A stretch of DNA of 64,000 nt from Rhodoferax sp. Lineage in GTDB: Bacteria > Pseudomonadota > Gammaproteobacteria > Burkholderiales > Burkholderiaceae_C. Each line of letters begins with the position of its first letter. The stretch's first letter is position 1. Below are positions 1-9,089 of the stretch, piece after piece. The stretch spans positions 62,001-126,000 of the forward strand of contig VMTC01000049.1 of NCBI GenBank assembly GCA_013791765.1, read 5' to 3'. The notes beneath the pieces are model-generated. The model had not been told where the DNA came from. It worked only from the letters and a program-made list of their open reading frames with translations, and made no database searches. The translations under genes were made by a program, and so were the position numbers.

Positions 1-386
1 AGGGGCCAGCGGCCCACTTCGGCTTTGGCAACAAAGCGGCAATGGCAGACCGCATAAATCACGTAAATGTCGAGCCACGAGATGTGGTTGCACACCAGCA
101 TCAAAGGGCCATGCGTTGGCGGCTTGCCATTAATTTCTGATCTGATAGCAAGATGTACCAGCAGGGCCTGGGCCCAAGCCCGGATTCGTTCTTCTCTTTG
201 TATAGAGGTCAGCCCCGGAAATCGCAAAACCACGGTACACCAGCCGCTTAGCAGATGCAGCAGCACACGCGCCAGTTTCCAGCTGGCGCGAACCCGCAGA
301 GCCATCAGGTTCAACCTGGATTCAGCTAAAGAACTGACCATGACAGGATGGCGGCGTCCTGATGACATTTCCGTGAGCCAACCCAT
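1..386 (-). CDS. 1-acyl-sn-glycerol-3-phosphate acyltransferase (PlsC-like), 3' part cut by window edge
   Basis: This is the N-terminal part (about 128 residues) of a lysophospholipid acyltransferase, the family that makes phosphatidic acid at the inner membrane. The reading frame is open to the window's left edge. The diagnostic NHxxxxD catalytic box is visible as CNHISWLD near residue 97, followed by VAKAEVGRWPL, the usual continuation of this fold. Two in-frame ATGs are possible, at 386 and at 341 (MVSSLAESRL); I use the longer one without a clear Shine-Dalgarno to decide. It lies 37 bp downstream of the sixA-like gene and reads the same way, so it may be cotranscribed with ppk-sixA. The family call is firm; the exact substrate is not known from a fragment. 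Confidence 0.8.
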   Translation of the reverse strand, partial: MGWLTEMSSGRRHPVMVSSLAESRLNLMALRVRASWKLARVLLHLLSGWCTVVLRFPGLTSIQREERIRAWAQALLVHLAIRSEINGKPPTHGPLMLVCNHISWLDIYVIYAVCHCRFVAKAEVGRWP

Positions 387-423
387 AAGCGCAAGTCCGA
401 AAAGTCAAGGAAGAATCGCCGGG

Positions 424-885
424 CTAGAGCAAATCTGGCGATTGCACCGTGACGACCACGGTTTGGGACTGCGCATCAGGTTGTCGATGGCGCAGCCACC
501 AGAGCGCGCCTTTTTTGACGGCACACTCGCTCGCATTCAATCCGAGCAACGCGGCGATGGTTTGCCCCAGGACGGGTTGATGGCCGACCACCAGCACCGT
601 ACCTTTGGCCGCCGGCCATTGAACCAATTGCAGCAACTGCTCAGTGCTGGCACCGGGCGCCAATTCATCGCGCACTTTGTACTTGCGCCCCAGTGCCTGC
701 ACCGTTTGCTCGCAACGGCGGGCCGGGCTGACCAAGATGCGTGTTCCTTCGGGTAACTGGCGGTCCAGCCATTTGGCGACCCTTGCGGCTTGTTTCTCAC
801 CCCGCGCGGTGAGCGCACGGGCCAAGTCGTCGCAACCCTCCACCCAATCCTGCGCCTCGGCATGACGCCATAAAACGAGGTCCAT
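424..885 (-). CDS. sixA: SixA-like histidine phosphatase
   Basis: A 153-residue protein of the histidine phosphatase superfamily, short like SixA, which removes phosphate from phosphohistidine on signalling proteins. The N-terminus has the catalytic RHAEA box (LWRHAEAQ) within the first ten residues, an SPARRCEQT segment, and the second catalytic histidine in VVGHQPVLG. I start at the ATG at 885, which makes MDLVLWRHAE the N-terminus as usual in the family and leaves one base after the ppk stop; an ATG at 906 would overlap ppk. The tight packing with ppk suggests one transcript and a possible link to phosphate metabolism. The target of the phosphatase cannot be told from sequence. Confidence 0.85.
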   Translation of the reverse strand: MDLVLWRHAEAQDWVEGCDDLARALTARGEKQAARVAKWLDRQLPEGTRILVSPARRCEQTVQALGRKYKVRDELAPGASTEQLLQLVQWPAAKGTVLVVGHQPVLGQTIAALLGLNASECAVKKGALWWLRHRQPDAQSQTVVVTVQSPDLL

Positions 886-886
886 C

Positions 887-2989
887 TCAGACACCGCGTC
901 TTTCATCAAGGTCGGCGTAGCGTGCCATCAGGGCCGCTTGCGCGCCATGCGCCAGGCGTGGGTGTTCGGCCTTGACGCGCGCGTAGCTGCCGTCTGGCAA
1001 CAAGTCCCACGCGTCAACGCCGTCATGCAAATAGGCCACCAACTCTTCATCCACAATGCGCTGGCGCTGGACCGGATCGGTGACCGGCCAGGCCAGTTCG
1101 ACCCGACGCAGCATGTTGCGGTTCATCCAGTCGGCGCTGGACAGGTACAACTCTTGCTCCTCATCGTGGCGGAAGTAAAAAACGCGCGAATGCTCCAGAA
1201 ACCTGCCAATGATGGAGCGCACGCGGATGTTGTCGGTGACACCGGGCAACTGCGCCGGCAGCATGCAGGCACCGCGCACGATCAGGTCAATCTTGACGCC
1301 CTTCTGCCCGGCTTGAATCAGCGCGTGAATGAGGGCCTCATCGGTTAAGGCATTCATCTTGGCCACAATCCGAGCGACGCCGCCCGATGCGGCCACGCCG
1401 CCCAATTTGTTGATCTTTTCAAGCAGCTTGCGTTGCAGATAGAACGGGGCCAGCAGCACCCGGTTGAGTTTGGGTAGGCGGCTGTGGCTGGCCAGATGAA
1501 CGAATACATTTTCGACGTCGGCCGTGAGCAGCGGGTCGGCCGTGAGGTGACCCCAATCGGTGTACAGGCGCGCGGTGCGCGGGTTGTAATTGCCGGTGGA
1601 GAGGTGCGCGTAGCGCACCAGGCGCTTGCCTTCGCGGCGGGTGATCAGCATCATCTTGGCATGGGTTTTGAGGCCGACCACACCGTACAAGACCTGTGCC
1701 CCGATGGATTCAAGCATTTCTGACCAGTTGATGTTGGCCTCTTCGTCAAAGCGCGCCTTGAGCTCCACCACCACGGTCACTTCTTTGCCGCGTCGCACCG
1801 CCTCGCGCAGCAGATCCATGAGTTCAGAGTCAACACCGGTGCGGTAGATGGTTTGTTTGATTGCCAGCACCTTCGGGTCATTCACGGCTTCACGCAAAAA
1901 GGCCAAAACGCCGCCAAAACTCTCAAAAGGCTGGTGAATCAGGACGTCGCCCAGCTTGAGTTGCTCAAAAAAAGAGACGCCCGGTGTCAATTGCGTTGGA
2001 TAACAGGACTGATAAACGGGAAAGCACAAACTGGGCAAGGGCACCAGATCAATCAACTGCGTCAGACGCACCAGATTGACCGGCCCGGGCACGCGGTACA
2101 CAGACTGCTCCGGCAAATTGAACTGTTCACGCAGGAACGCCGACAAGAAATCCGAGCAACCGGCCGAAACTTCCAAACGCACCGCCTGGCCAAACTGGCG
2201 CGATTCGAGTCCTTGGCGCAAGGCCGTTCGCAAATTCCTGACATCGTCTTCATCGACCGCCAGGTCGGAATGACGGGTGACCCGGAATTGCGAGAATTGC
2301 CCGACGTCGCGCCCTGGGAACAACTCCGCGAGATGGCCCCGAATCACGCTGGAGAGCGATACAAAATGGTAGGGGTGACCTGAGATTTTCTCTGGCATGC
2401 GGATCATGCGCGGCAACACGCGCGGCACCTTCACAATGGCAATCTCATTGGCGCGGCCAAACGCGTCGTAGCCCCCCAATCGCACGATGAAATTGAGTGA
2501 TTTGTTGGCCACTTGCGGAAACGGATGCGACGGGTCCAGGCCCACAGGAATCAACAAGGGGCGCACTTCGCGCTCGAAGAACTGCTTGACCCAGCGCCGC
2601 TGCGCCTCGTTGCGATCACCATGCGACACCACTTTAATGCCCTGCGCCTCCAGCGTCGGCATCACCTGACTGTTGTACAGCGCATACTGGCTCGCGACCA
2701 AGGTTTGAGCCGCCGTGGCAAGACGCTCAAACGAGTCAGCCGTATAGGTTCCCTTGGCATCGTTGCGCTGATGCGCCTCCAGATGAGGCTCGGCCCGAAC
2801 CTCAAAAAATTCATCCAGGTTGGACGAGACAATGCACAGGTAGCGCAGCCGCTCCAGTGGCGGTACATCTTGGCGCCGGGCCCAGTCAAGCACGCGTTCG
2901 TTGAACGCAAAAATGCTGTGGTCGCGGTCAAGCAGCGTCAACGCCGCCGTGGTCGACCTTGTTTTTGGTTGACGATTTAATGAAGACAT
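887..2989 (-). CDS. ppk1: Polyphosphate kinase 1
   Basis: PPK1 reversibly polymerises the terminal phosphate of ATP into inorganic polyphosphate. The 700-residue length fits the family. The N-terminal domain opens with a DRDHSIFAFNERVLDWA segment, the middle domain carries FFEREVRPLLIPVGLDPSHPFP, and the C-terminal phospholipase-D-like halves carry the KTHAKMML and YAHLSTGNYN segments around the autophosphorylated histidine. The start is the ATG at 2989 (MSSLNRQP), after a GGGG purine run; earlier in-frame starts would add an unconserved leader. sixA follows after one base. A PHO-box-like repeat lies at 3043-3060, so phosphate-starvation control is likely. The 3166 gene is divergent. Confidence 0.96.
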   Translation of the reverse strand: MSSLNRQPKTRSTTAALTLLDRDHSIFAFNERVLDWARRQDVPPLERLRYLCIVSSNLDEFFEVRAEPHLEAHQRNDAKGTYTADSFERLATAAQTLVASQYALYNSQVMPTLEAQGIKVVSHGDRNEAQRRWVKQFFEREVRPLLIPVGLDPSHPFPQVANKSLNFIVRLGGYDAFGRANEIAIVKVPRVLPRMIRMPEKISGHPYHFVSLSSVIRGHLAELFPGRDVGQFSQFRVTRHSDLAVDEDDVRNLRTALRQGLESRQFGQAVRLEVSAGCSDFLSAFLREQFNLPEQSVYRVPGPVNLVRLTQLIDLVPLPSLCFPVYQSCYPTQLTPGVSFFEQLKLGDVLIHQPFESFGGVLAFLREAVNDPKVLAIKQTIYRTGVDSELMDLLREAVRRGKEVTVVVELKARFDEEANINWSEMLESIGAQVLYGVVGLKTHAKMMLITRREGKRLVRYAHLSTGNYNPRTARLYTDWGHLTADPLLTADVENVFVHLASHSRLPKLNRVLLAPFYLQRKLLEKINKLGGVAASGGVARIVAKMNALTDEALIHALIQAGQKGVKIDLIVRGACMLPAQLPGVTDNIRVRSIIGRFLEHSRVFYFRHDEEQELYLSSADWMNRNMLRRVELAWPVTDPVQRQRIVDEELVAYLHDGVDAWDLLPDGSYARVKAEHPRLAHGAQAALMARYADLDERRGV

Positions 2990-3042
2990 GGTGCCCCGTG
3001 TTTTTTTTGTGACCAGAAGATGACTGATTGTTGACTGCTTTG

Positions 3043-3060
3043 GTGACATTTATGTGACAA
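3043..3060 (-). promoter_or_regulatory. Candidate PHO box upstream of ppk
   Basis: On the ppk strand two 7-base units, TTGTCAC and ATGTCAC, are separated by four bases (ATAA), giving the 11-base period of a PhoB-binding PHO box (known consensus unit CTGTCAY). It lies about 54 bp upstream of the ppk start codon. Binding by PhoB is inference. Confidence 0.65.
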
Positions 3061-3068
3061 CAGCTTAA

Positions 3069-3110
3069 CCCGGAACCGGATCAACTTGGCCGTGTTGAGC
3101 CGGGTCCGGG
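3069..3110. other. Long inverted repeat in the ppk / GGDEF-EAL divergent spacer
   Basis: Two 17-base arms (3069-3085 and 3094-3110) match as an inverted repeat with two mismatches around an 8-base loop. No T-run follows on either side, so it does not look like a standard terminator. It may be an operator or an mRNA leader hairpin for either divergent gene. Confidence 0.6.
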
Positions 3111-3165
3111 TCCGGCATAAATCGAACACAAATTTGTACCGTTTTGTTGATAGACTCCGAGCGAC

Positions 3166-5790
3166 ATGATCACTGCCCAGCGCCCGAACCGCACCCGCCA
3201 ATGGCTCATGGTGTTGTGCGTCTTTGTTATTAGCGCATCAAGTGCCGCCTTATTGATCTGGCGCGGGAGCCAGCAAGACCTTGCACAAGCTCGCGCCCGT
3301 GCTGCGGATTTGGCCTCAGACCACGCACAGACCTTGCAGCGCGATATCGAACGCGCCTTGTCTGCCACCTACGCCATTGCTGCCTTGATTCGCCAGGGCC
3401 AGGGCTACGTGCCGGATTTCGAGGCTGTGGCCACGCAGATGTTGCCGTTTTACCCGGGCATTGCCGCCTTGGGACTGGCACCCGGTGGCGTGGTTCAAAA
3501 CGTGGTGCCGCTGGCCGGCAATGAAATGAGCATTGGCTTTGACCCGTTAAAGGACCTCGCCCAAAACAAGGAGGCGATCAAGGCCCGCGATACCGGCCAA
3601 CTTACGCTGGCTGGACCCGTGAATTTGACCCAAGGCGGCATGGGCATTGTGGGTCGTCTGCCGGTTTACCTCAATGTTGACCATGAGAATAAGTTTTTTT
3701 GGGGCTTCACCTACGTGATACTGCGCTTTCCAGACGCGCTGGACTCTGCCCGGCTGCCTGCGTTGATAGAGCGCGGTTATGCCTATGAACTATGGCGGAC
3801 CATGCCCGGCACTGGCGAGCGACAAAATATTGATGCCTCTGGTCGTGCTGCTCTCGAGTTACCGGTGGAGCGTACGCTGGAATTGCCCAACGGCCAATGG
3901 ACGCTGGGTGTGGCACCGATCAACGGTTGGCGCGAGACAGGCAGTGTCTGGTTTCAGGCTGCTGCCGGCTTGCTACTCAGTCTGCTGATGGCTTACCTCG
4001 CCTGGCTGCTGTATGAGATGCGCGTGCGCGATCAAGCACTGGAGTTGCAGGTGAACGCGCGCACCGCTGAAATTCTGGCCACCCAACGACAGCTCCAAGC
4101 CACGCTGAGCGCCATTCCCGACCCGCTCTTCGAATTGGGACTGGACGGGCGCTACTACAGCGCGCACTCGTCCCGCACTGGGTTGCTGGCATTGCCGGCT
4201 GAGAATCTGGTCGGCAAGACGGTCAGGCAAATGCTGCCCGCAGAGGCCAGCGCGGTCGTGCTGGAGGCCTTGCAGGAAGCGCAGCAAAAAAACTTCTCAG
4301 TCGGCAAACAAATTAAATTGCCGCTTGACAACGGAATGCACTGGTTTGAATTGTCAGTGGCACGCAAGGCAGCACTGCCTGGCGAGGCACCCCGTTTTCT
4401 GGTGCTGTGCCGCGACATCACAGAAAACAAAAAGGCGGAGCGACAAATCCGACTGCTGGCGCACTTTGACTCACTCACGGGCCTGCCCAATCGGGTGCTA
4501 TTAACCGATCGCTGTAACCTGGCGCTGCTCACTGCGCAGCGCAACAGCACGCCCCTGGCACTTATGTTTTTGGATTTGGATCATTTCAAGCACGTCAACG
4601 ACTCCTTAGGACACCGGGTGGGCGACGAATTGTTGATTATTCTGGCAGGGCGGATCAAAGGCGCCCTACGGGAGCAGGACACAGTGGCCCGACTCGGCGG
4701 CGACGAATTCATCTTGGTTTTGCCCGAAACCGATGCCACAGGTGCGGCGCACGTGGCCGAAAAGCTGCTGCAATCGGCATTGTTGCCCTTTGAAATTGAA
4801 CCGCACGAGCTCACCGTGACGCCCAGTATCGGGATCGCGCTATTTCCTGGCGATGGTTCAGACTTTGACACCCTGTCGCGCTGCGCCGATGCCGCCATGT
4901 ACCGCGCCAAGCAGGACGGCCGCAACGCTTACCGATTTTTCACCTCAGAAATGCAGGCGCGATCCGAGCGCACCCTCACGCTGGAAAATGCGCTGCGCCG
5001 GGCACTGGAACGCGACCAGCTGCGCCTGCACTACCAGCCGCAGATGTCCCTGTCCACTGGAGCCGTGGTGGGTGCAGAAGCCTTGCTACGCTGGAATCAC
5101 CCTGAATTGGGTCAGGTGTCCCCAGCCGAATTCATTCCCGTAGCGGAGAGCTGCGGCCTGATCTTGCCCATCGGCGAATGGGTGCTGCGAGCCGCAGTCC
5201 AGCAGTTCAAGTCCTGGATAGACTCTGGGATGGCGCCCATCACTCTCTCGGTCAATCTGTCATCGGTGCAATTTCGGCATGCCGATCTGCCTGAACTGGT
5301 GAGCACCATTCTGGATGAAGCCGGCCTGCCCGCCGGTTTGCTGGAACTCGAACTGACCGAGGGCGTTGCCATGACGGACCCCTTGGGGGCCATTGCCGTC
5401 ATGAATAACTTGCACGAACGCGGCGTGCGCATGTCAATTGATGACTTTGGCACCGGCTATTCGTCGCTGAGCTACCTCAAGAAATTTCAGGTTTACAAGC
5501 TCAAGATCGACCAGTCCTTTGTTCGTGACATCACCGAAGACGCCGACGACAGGGCGATTGTGGGTGCCATCATCAGCATGGCCAGCAGCCTGGGCATGCA
5601 AACGGTGGCCGAAGGCGTTGAAACCGAAGGACAGCTTGAGTTTCTGAAAGCCAAGGGCTGTAACGAAGTGCAAGGTTACTATTTCAGTCGGCCGCTGCCG
5701 ATGGACCAGTTTGAGGCATTCATGCGCTCAAGATCGCATTTCAAGCTCACGCTGCTTCCCAGTGAGGCCGATGTTGATATAAGGCTCTGA
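3166..5790 (+). CDS. CHASE-PAS-GGDEF-EAL cyclic-di-GMP protein
   Basis: An 874-residue membrane protein likely to make and/or degrade c-di-GMP in response to an extracytoplasmic signal. A first membrane segment (about residues 15-33) is followed by a periplasmic CHASE domain (about 60-250), a second membrane segment (about 265-285), a PAS domain (about 305-430), GGDEF (about 440-590) and EAL (about 610-855). The GGDEF site is intact (LGGDEF near 511) with an RxxD product-inhibition site five residues before it (REQD). The EAL site is intact (EALLR near 638, DDFGTGYSS, KIDQSF, AEGVE). Both activities are therefore possible; the net one is unknown. It is divergent from ppk and convergent, one base apart, with the next gene. 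Confidence 0.93.
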   Translation: MITAQRPNRTRQWLMVLCVFVISASSAALLIWRGSQQDLAQARARAADLASDHAQTLQRDIERALSATYAIAALIRQGQGYVPDFEAVATQMLPFYPGIAALGLAPGGVVQNVVPLAGNEMSIGFDPLKDLAQNKEAIKARDTGQLTLAGPVNLTQGGMGIVGRLPVYLNVDHENKFFWGFTYVILRFPDALDSARLPALIERGYAYELWRTMPGTGERQNIDASGRAALELPVERTLELPNGQWTLGVAPINGWRETGSVWFQAAAGLLLSLLMAYLAWLLYEMRVRDQALELQVNARTAEILATQRQLQATLSAIPDPLFELGLDGRYYSAHSSRTGLLALPAENLVGKTVRQMLPAEASAVVLEALQEAQQKNFSVGKQIKLPLDNGMHWFELSVARKAALPGEAPRFLVLCRDITENKKAERQIRLLAHFDSLTGLPNRVLLTDRCNLALLTAQRNSTPLALMFLDLDHFKHVNDSLGHRVGDELLIILAGRIKGALREQDTVARLGGDEFILVLPETDATGAAHVAEKLLQSALLPFEIEPHELTVTPSIGIALFPGDGSDFDTLSRCADAAMYRAKQDGRNAYRFFTSEMQARSERTLTLENALRRALERDQLRLHYQPQMSLSTGAVVGAEALLRWNHPELGQVSPAEFIPVAESCGLILPIGEWVLRAAVQQFKSWIDSGMAPITLSVNLSSVQFRHADLPELVSTILDEAGLPAGLLELELTEGVAMTDPLGAIAVMNNLHERGVRMSIDDFGTGYSSLSYLKKFQVYKLKIDQSFVRDITEDADDRAIVGAIISMASSLGMQTVAEGVETEGQLEFLKAKGCNEVQGYYFSRPLPMDQFEAFMRSRSHFKLTLLPSEADVDIRL

Positions 5791-5791
5791 A

Positions 5792-6124
5792 TCAGCGCTT
5801 TGGTGTGTCGCTGTGCGACACCTCGAAGCCATCGGCCACGTAGGCCGGCCCCTTCATGAGCCAGACAATCACACAGCCGATCATGACCGTCACCACCAGC
5901 GTCCACACAAAAATCACCAGGCCGATCATTACAAAATCAAACAATTGAATGTGTCGCGCCAACTCGGCCGCGCTGCCCTCGACGATGAGAAAGCGCGCGG
6001 CAAAGGCCATCAATGCCGGCAGCAACGTGCCGGCCAGGCAGACCGTGGGCATCAGGCGCAGCACGCGCCACTCCAGGCCGTAGGGCGTTTGCTGGAAGCC
6101 GGGTAATTTTTGAAGCCAGTTCAT
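5792..6124 (-). CDS. Small two-helix membrane protein, unknown function
   Basis: A 110-residue protein I do not recognise by function. It has two hydrophobic segments, one around residues 20-45 (PTVCLAGTLLPALMAF) and a longer one around 60-90 (FVMIGLVIFVWTLVVTVMIG), with a short polar tail. The ATG at 6124 (MNWLQKLPGF) is chosen because the protein upstream of it is not conserved-looking; no strong Shine-Dalgarno is visible. It is convergent with the GGDEF-EAL gene, the two stops being one base apart. Its own reading direction follows the GNAT gene but a terminator separates them. Confidence 0.65.
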   Translation of the reverse strand: MNWLQKLPGFQQTPYGLEWRVLRLMPTVCLAGTLLPALMAFAARFLIVEGSAAELARHIQLFDFVMIGLVIFVWTLVVTVMIGCVIVWLMKGPAYVADGFEVSHSDTPKR

Positions 6125-6172
6125 GCAGCAAATTCTAAGAGCACTGCAAATACCATGTTGTGGCCCAGGCCG

Positions 6173-6205
6173 AAAATACCCCAGCGCGCAAACTCTGCCG
6201 CTGGG
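6173..6205 (-). terminator. Rho-independent terminator after the GNAT gene
   Basis: On the minus strand a CCCAGCG/CGCTGGG stem (6180-6205) is followed by a TATTTT run, 5 bp past the GNAT stop codon. It would end the folP-glmM-GNAT transcript. Confidence 0.6.
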
Positions 6206-6210
6206 ACTCC

Positions 6211-6726
6211 TTAGCGCAGCCACTTTTGCAGAAACTGCGCCTGACCCACGGCGGGGTCAAGCTGGTAGTTAGCGAAGCCAAGCCGGTCATAAAGCTTGAT
6301 AGCACCCGCGTTGCCCGCCAACACCTCGAGCGTGAGTTTGCAGGCGCCCCGCTCACGCGCTATATCCTCAGCCAGAGCCAGCATCTTCTGGGCGACGCGC
6401 TGGCCCCGGTAAGCCGGCAGCACCGCCACGTCATGCACATTGACCAAAGGCTGACAGGCAAAGGTCGAGAAGCCTTCAATGCAATTGACAAAACCGACGG
6501 GGAGACCAGCGCCAAGCCCGAGCGCATCGTCAAAGGCCAACACACTGAAAATTTGCGCACGCGCTGCAAGTGCCGCAATCAGATTGTCTTTGGCGAATTC
6601 ACTCAAGGGCTCGCCGCCACCCATCGGGTCCTGCGCATAGGCATCAAGCAAACTTACCAGGGCTTGCGCATGCACCGGGTTGGCGTAATCAGCACGACAA
6701 ACGCGCAAGGAATCCTTGGGCCTCAT
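6211..6726 (-). CDS. GNAT family N-acetyltransferase
   Basis: A 171-residue acetyl-CoA-dependent acyltransferase. Motif A is visible as VHDVAVLPAYRGQRVAQKML, in which the RGQRVA stretch forms the pyrophosphate-binding loop, followed by LTLEVLAGNAGAIKLYDRLGF, the typical C-terminal motif B. The ATG at 6726 (MRPKDSLRV) lies two bases after the glmM stop, so it is probably translated with glmM. The small-molecule or protein substrate cannot be told. Its position next to glmM hints at, but does not show, a role in amino-sugar or envelope metabolism. Confidence 0.88.
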   Translation of the reverse strand: MRPKDSLRVCRADYANPVHAQALVSLLDAYAQDPMGGGEPLSEFAKDNLIAALAARAQIFSVLAFDDALGLGAGLPVGFVNCIEGFSTFACQPLVNVHDVAVLPAYRGQRVAQKMLALAEDIARERGACKLTLEVLAGNAGAIKLYDRLGFANYQLDPAVGQAQFLQKWLR

Positions 6727-6728
6727 GC

Positions 6729-8060
6729 TCAAGCCACCAGGGTGCTGGCAATGCGCTCGGCGCACGTCCTGGCCTGGAGGGCGTCGCGCGCCTCGACCAT
6801 TACGCGCACCAGAGGCTCGGTGCCGCTGGCGCGAATCAGCAGACGGCCAGTGGCCCCCAGTTCAGTCTCCACCGCCTGCGACTCGCTGGCAAGATTGGAG
6901 CTGCCCCGCCAGTCTTGGCCGGGCCGCAGGCGAACATTGATCAAGGTTTGAGGAAAAAGCGTCACGCCGGCGAGCAACTCCGCCATGCTCCTGCCGCTGC
7001 GCACGCAGGCCTGCAACACCTGCAGCGCCGAAATCAGCCCGTCACCGGTGGTGTGCTTGTCCAGTGCCAGCAAGTGGCCCGAGCCTTCGCCACCGAGCAG
7101 CCACTTGTGCTTCTCCAACTCTTCGAGCACATAACGGTCGCCCACCTTGGCGCGCACAAACTGCACGCCGCGCGCTTTGAGCGCCAGTTCCACTGCCATG
7201 TTGGTCATCAAAGTGCCCACCACGCCCGGCACCGGCTCGTCGCGGCCCAGGCGCTCGTCCGCCAACAGATACAGGAGCTCATCGCCGTTGTACAGACGTC
7301 CAGCCTGGTCAACCAATTGCAGGCGATCGGCATCGCCATCGAGCGCCACGCCAAAATCCGCATGGTGCGCCTTGACGGCTTCAACCAGTGCCTGCGGATG
7401 GGTGGCGCCCACCTCATGGTTGATATTCAAACCGTCGGGCGAACAGCCAATGGATATGACTTCTGCGCCCAGTTCGTGAAACACCTTGGGCGCCACCTGG
7501 TAGGCCGCCCCGTGGGCCGCATCCACCACGATTTTGAGGCCTTTGAGCGTGAGATCGTTGGCAAAGGTGCTCTTGCAGAATTCAATATAGCGCCCTGCCG
7601 CGTCATCAAGGCGCCGCGTCTTGCCCAGGCTGGCAGAATCGGCCCAGACCGGCACATCGTCGAGCGCCGATTCCACATCATGTTCCCAGGCATCGCTCAG
7701 CTTGTTGCCTTGCGCACTGAAAAATTTGATGCCATTGTCGGCAAAGGGGTTGTGGCTGGCGCTGATGACCACACCCAGCGAGGCCCTTTGAGCGCGCGTC
7801 AGGTAGGCGACGCCGGGCGTGGGCAAGGGACCCAGCAAGACGACATCGACGCCGGCCGAATTGAAACCACTCTCCAGCGCGCTCTCCAGCATATAGCCCG
7901 AAATACGGGTGTCCTTGCCAATCAGCACCGTCGGGCGCGCTTCGGTTCTTTTGAGTACCCGACCGACCGCATGGGCCAGGCGCAACACAAAATCAGGTGT
8001 GATTGGGGCCTGCCCCACCGTGCCGCGAATACCATCGGTGCCAAAATATTTTCTACTCAT
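6729..8060 (-). CDS. glmM: Phosphoglucosamine mutase
   Basis: GlmM converts glucosamine-6-phosphate to glucosamine-1-phosphate, feeding UDP-GlcNAc for peptidoglycan and lipopolysaccharide. The 443-residue protein starts [14 protein letters not shown], has the phosphoserine loop ISASHNP with Ser102, the metal loop DGDADR, and the sugar loop GEGSGH. The C-terminal [12 protein letters not shown] phosphate-binding loop is complete. It follows folP by 41 bp, the same order as in Escherichia coli (ftsJ-ftsH-folP-glmM). An ATG at 8060 is the only sensible start. Confidence 0.97.
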   Translation of the reverse strand: MSRKYFGTDGIRGTVGQAPITPDFVLRLAHAVGRVLKRTEARPTVLIGKDTRISGYMLESALESGFNSAGVDVVLLGPLPTPGVAYLTRAQRASLGVVISASHNPFADNGIKFFSAQGNKLSDAWEHDVESALDDVPVWADSASLGKTRRLDDAAGRYIEFCKSTFANDLTLKGLKIVVDAAHGAAYQVAPKVFHELGAEVISIGCSPDGLNINHEVGATHPQALVEAVKAHHADFGVALDGDADRLQLVDQAGRLYNGDELLYLLADERLGRDEPVPGVVGTLMTNMAVELALKARGVQFVRAKVGDRYVLEELEKHKWLLGGEGSGHLLALDKHTTGDGLISALQVLQACVRSGRSMAELLAGVTLFPQTLINVRLRPGQDWRGSSNLASESQAVETELGATGRLLIRASGTEPLVRVMVEARDALQARTCAERIASTLVA

Positions 8061-8101
8061 TGTTCTTCCCTTGCCGGTCTGTTAAACAAAACTATCACCG
8101 G

Positions 8102-8980
8102 CTATCTTATAGCGCCGAGCACCCGCAGGGCCTGCACGGTTTCTCGCACGTCATGCACACGCACAATGGCTGCACCACGCTCCACGGCCAGCAGCGCGGC
8201 CGCCACACTGGGCACCATGCGCTCATGAACATCGAGTGTGGCTACAGTGGCCAGTGAGGTGGCCGCGACTGCCGCCAACGAAGATTTTCGCGACCACCCG
8301 ACCAGCAGCGGATAGCCCGCACCTAGCAGTTCACTCTGGCGTGCCAATAATGAGAAATTCTGTGGCACGGTTTTACCAAAGCCAATGCCCGGGTCGATGA
8401 CGATACGACTCTTTTCTACCCCTAGCCCTTGCAGCGCTTGCGCCAAATACTCCAAAAACGATAAAACTTGAGGCACAACGTCACCGGCCATCGGGGCCAC
8501 TTGCATCGTCAGGGGTTCCCGGTACATGTGCATCAAACAGACGCCGCACCTGGGGTGTTGTGCCACGACTTGCATGGCGTTCAAGGACGCGGAAGCGGCA
8601 CTCGCACCCGGCTCGGTCCAGCGCAACGCCCAAATGTCATTGATGATGTCAGCGCCAATATCCAGCACGGCTTGCATGACTTGAGGCTTGTAAGTGTCGA
8701 CCGACACCGGCACGCCCAGGCGAACTGCTTCACGCACCACCGGCAACACCCGCGCCAGTTCTTCCTCCAGCGGCAATGGCAAGGCGCCGGGACGAGTCGA
8801 CTCGCCGCCAATGTCCAGAATATCAGCCCCGTCCTTGAGCAACGCCTCGCAGTGCTTCAAAGCTTGCGCCGTGCAGGTATGCTGCCCGCCATCCGAGAAC
8901 GAGTCAGGCGTGATGTTGACAATGCCCATCACCTGCGGGCGACTGAGGTCAATCAGAAATTTGGCTGTGGTCCACTGCAT
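8102..8980 (-). CDS. folP: Dihydropteroate synthase
   Basis: FolP joins 4-aminobenzoate to the pterin pyrophosphate in folate synthesis and is the sulfonamide target. The 292-residue protein has the signature loop MGIVNITPDSFSDGG near residue 18, DIGGESTRPGA, and the C-terminal VGWSRKS phosphate-binding segment and RVHDV motif. The ATG at 8980 (MQWTTAKF) gives the normal N-terminus. A terminator separates it from ftsH upstream, so it probably has its own promoter within the 109-bp gap or relies on read-through. glmM follows. Confidence 0.96.
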   Translation of the reverse strand: MQWTTAKFLIDLSRPQVMGIVNITPDSFSDGGQHTCTAQALKHCEALLKDGADILDIGGESTRPGALPLPLEEELARVLPVVREAVRLGVPVSVDTYKPQVMQAVLDIGADIINDIWALRWTEPGASAASASLNAMQVVAQHPRCGVCLMHMYREPLTMQVAPMAGDVVPQVLSFLEYLAQALQGLGVEKSRIVIDPGIGFGKTVPQNFSLLARQSELLGAGYPLLVGWSRKSSLAAVAATSLATVATLDVHERMVPSVAAALLAVERGAAIVRVHDVRETVQALRVLGAIR

Positions 8981-9042
8981 GGTGATCAAGCGCGCGAAGA
9001 AAATAGGAAACAAAGTTGCCGCAGCCAGTTGCAGCAAAGGGC

Positions 9043-9070
9043 AAAAAGAAACGGGGCGTGTTGCCCCGTT
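9043..9070 (-). terminator. Terminator-like hairpin between ftsH and folP
   Basis: On the minus strand AACGGGGC and GCCCCGTT form an 8-bp stem around a 5-base loop, followed by TTCTTTTTG. It begins 20 bp past the ftsH stop codon. The stem is strong and the T-run is interrupted once. Confidence 0.7.
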
Positions 9071-9089
9071 CTATTGATCAATGCCGCTT

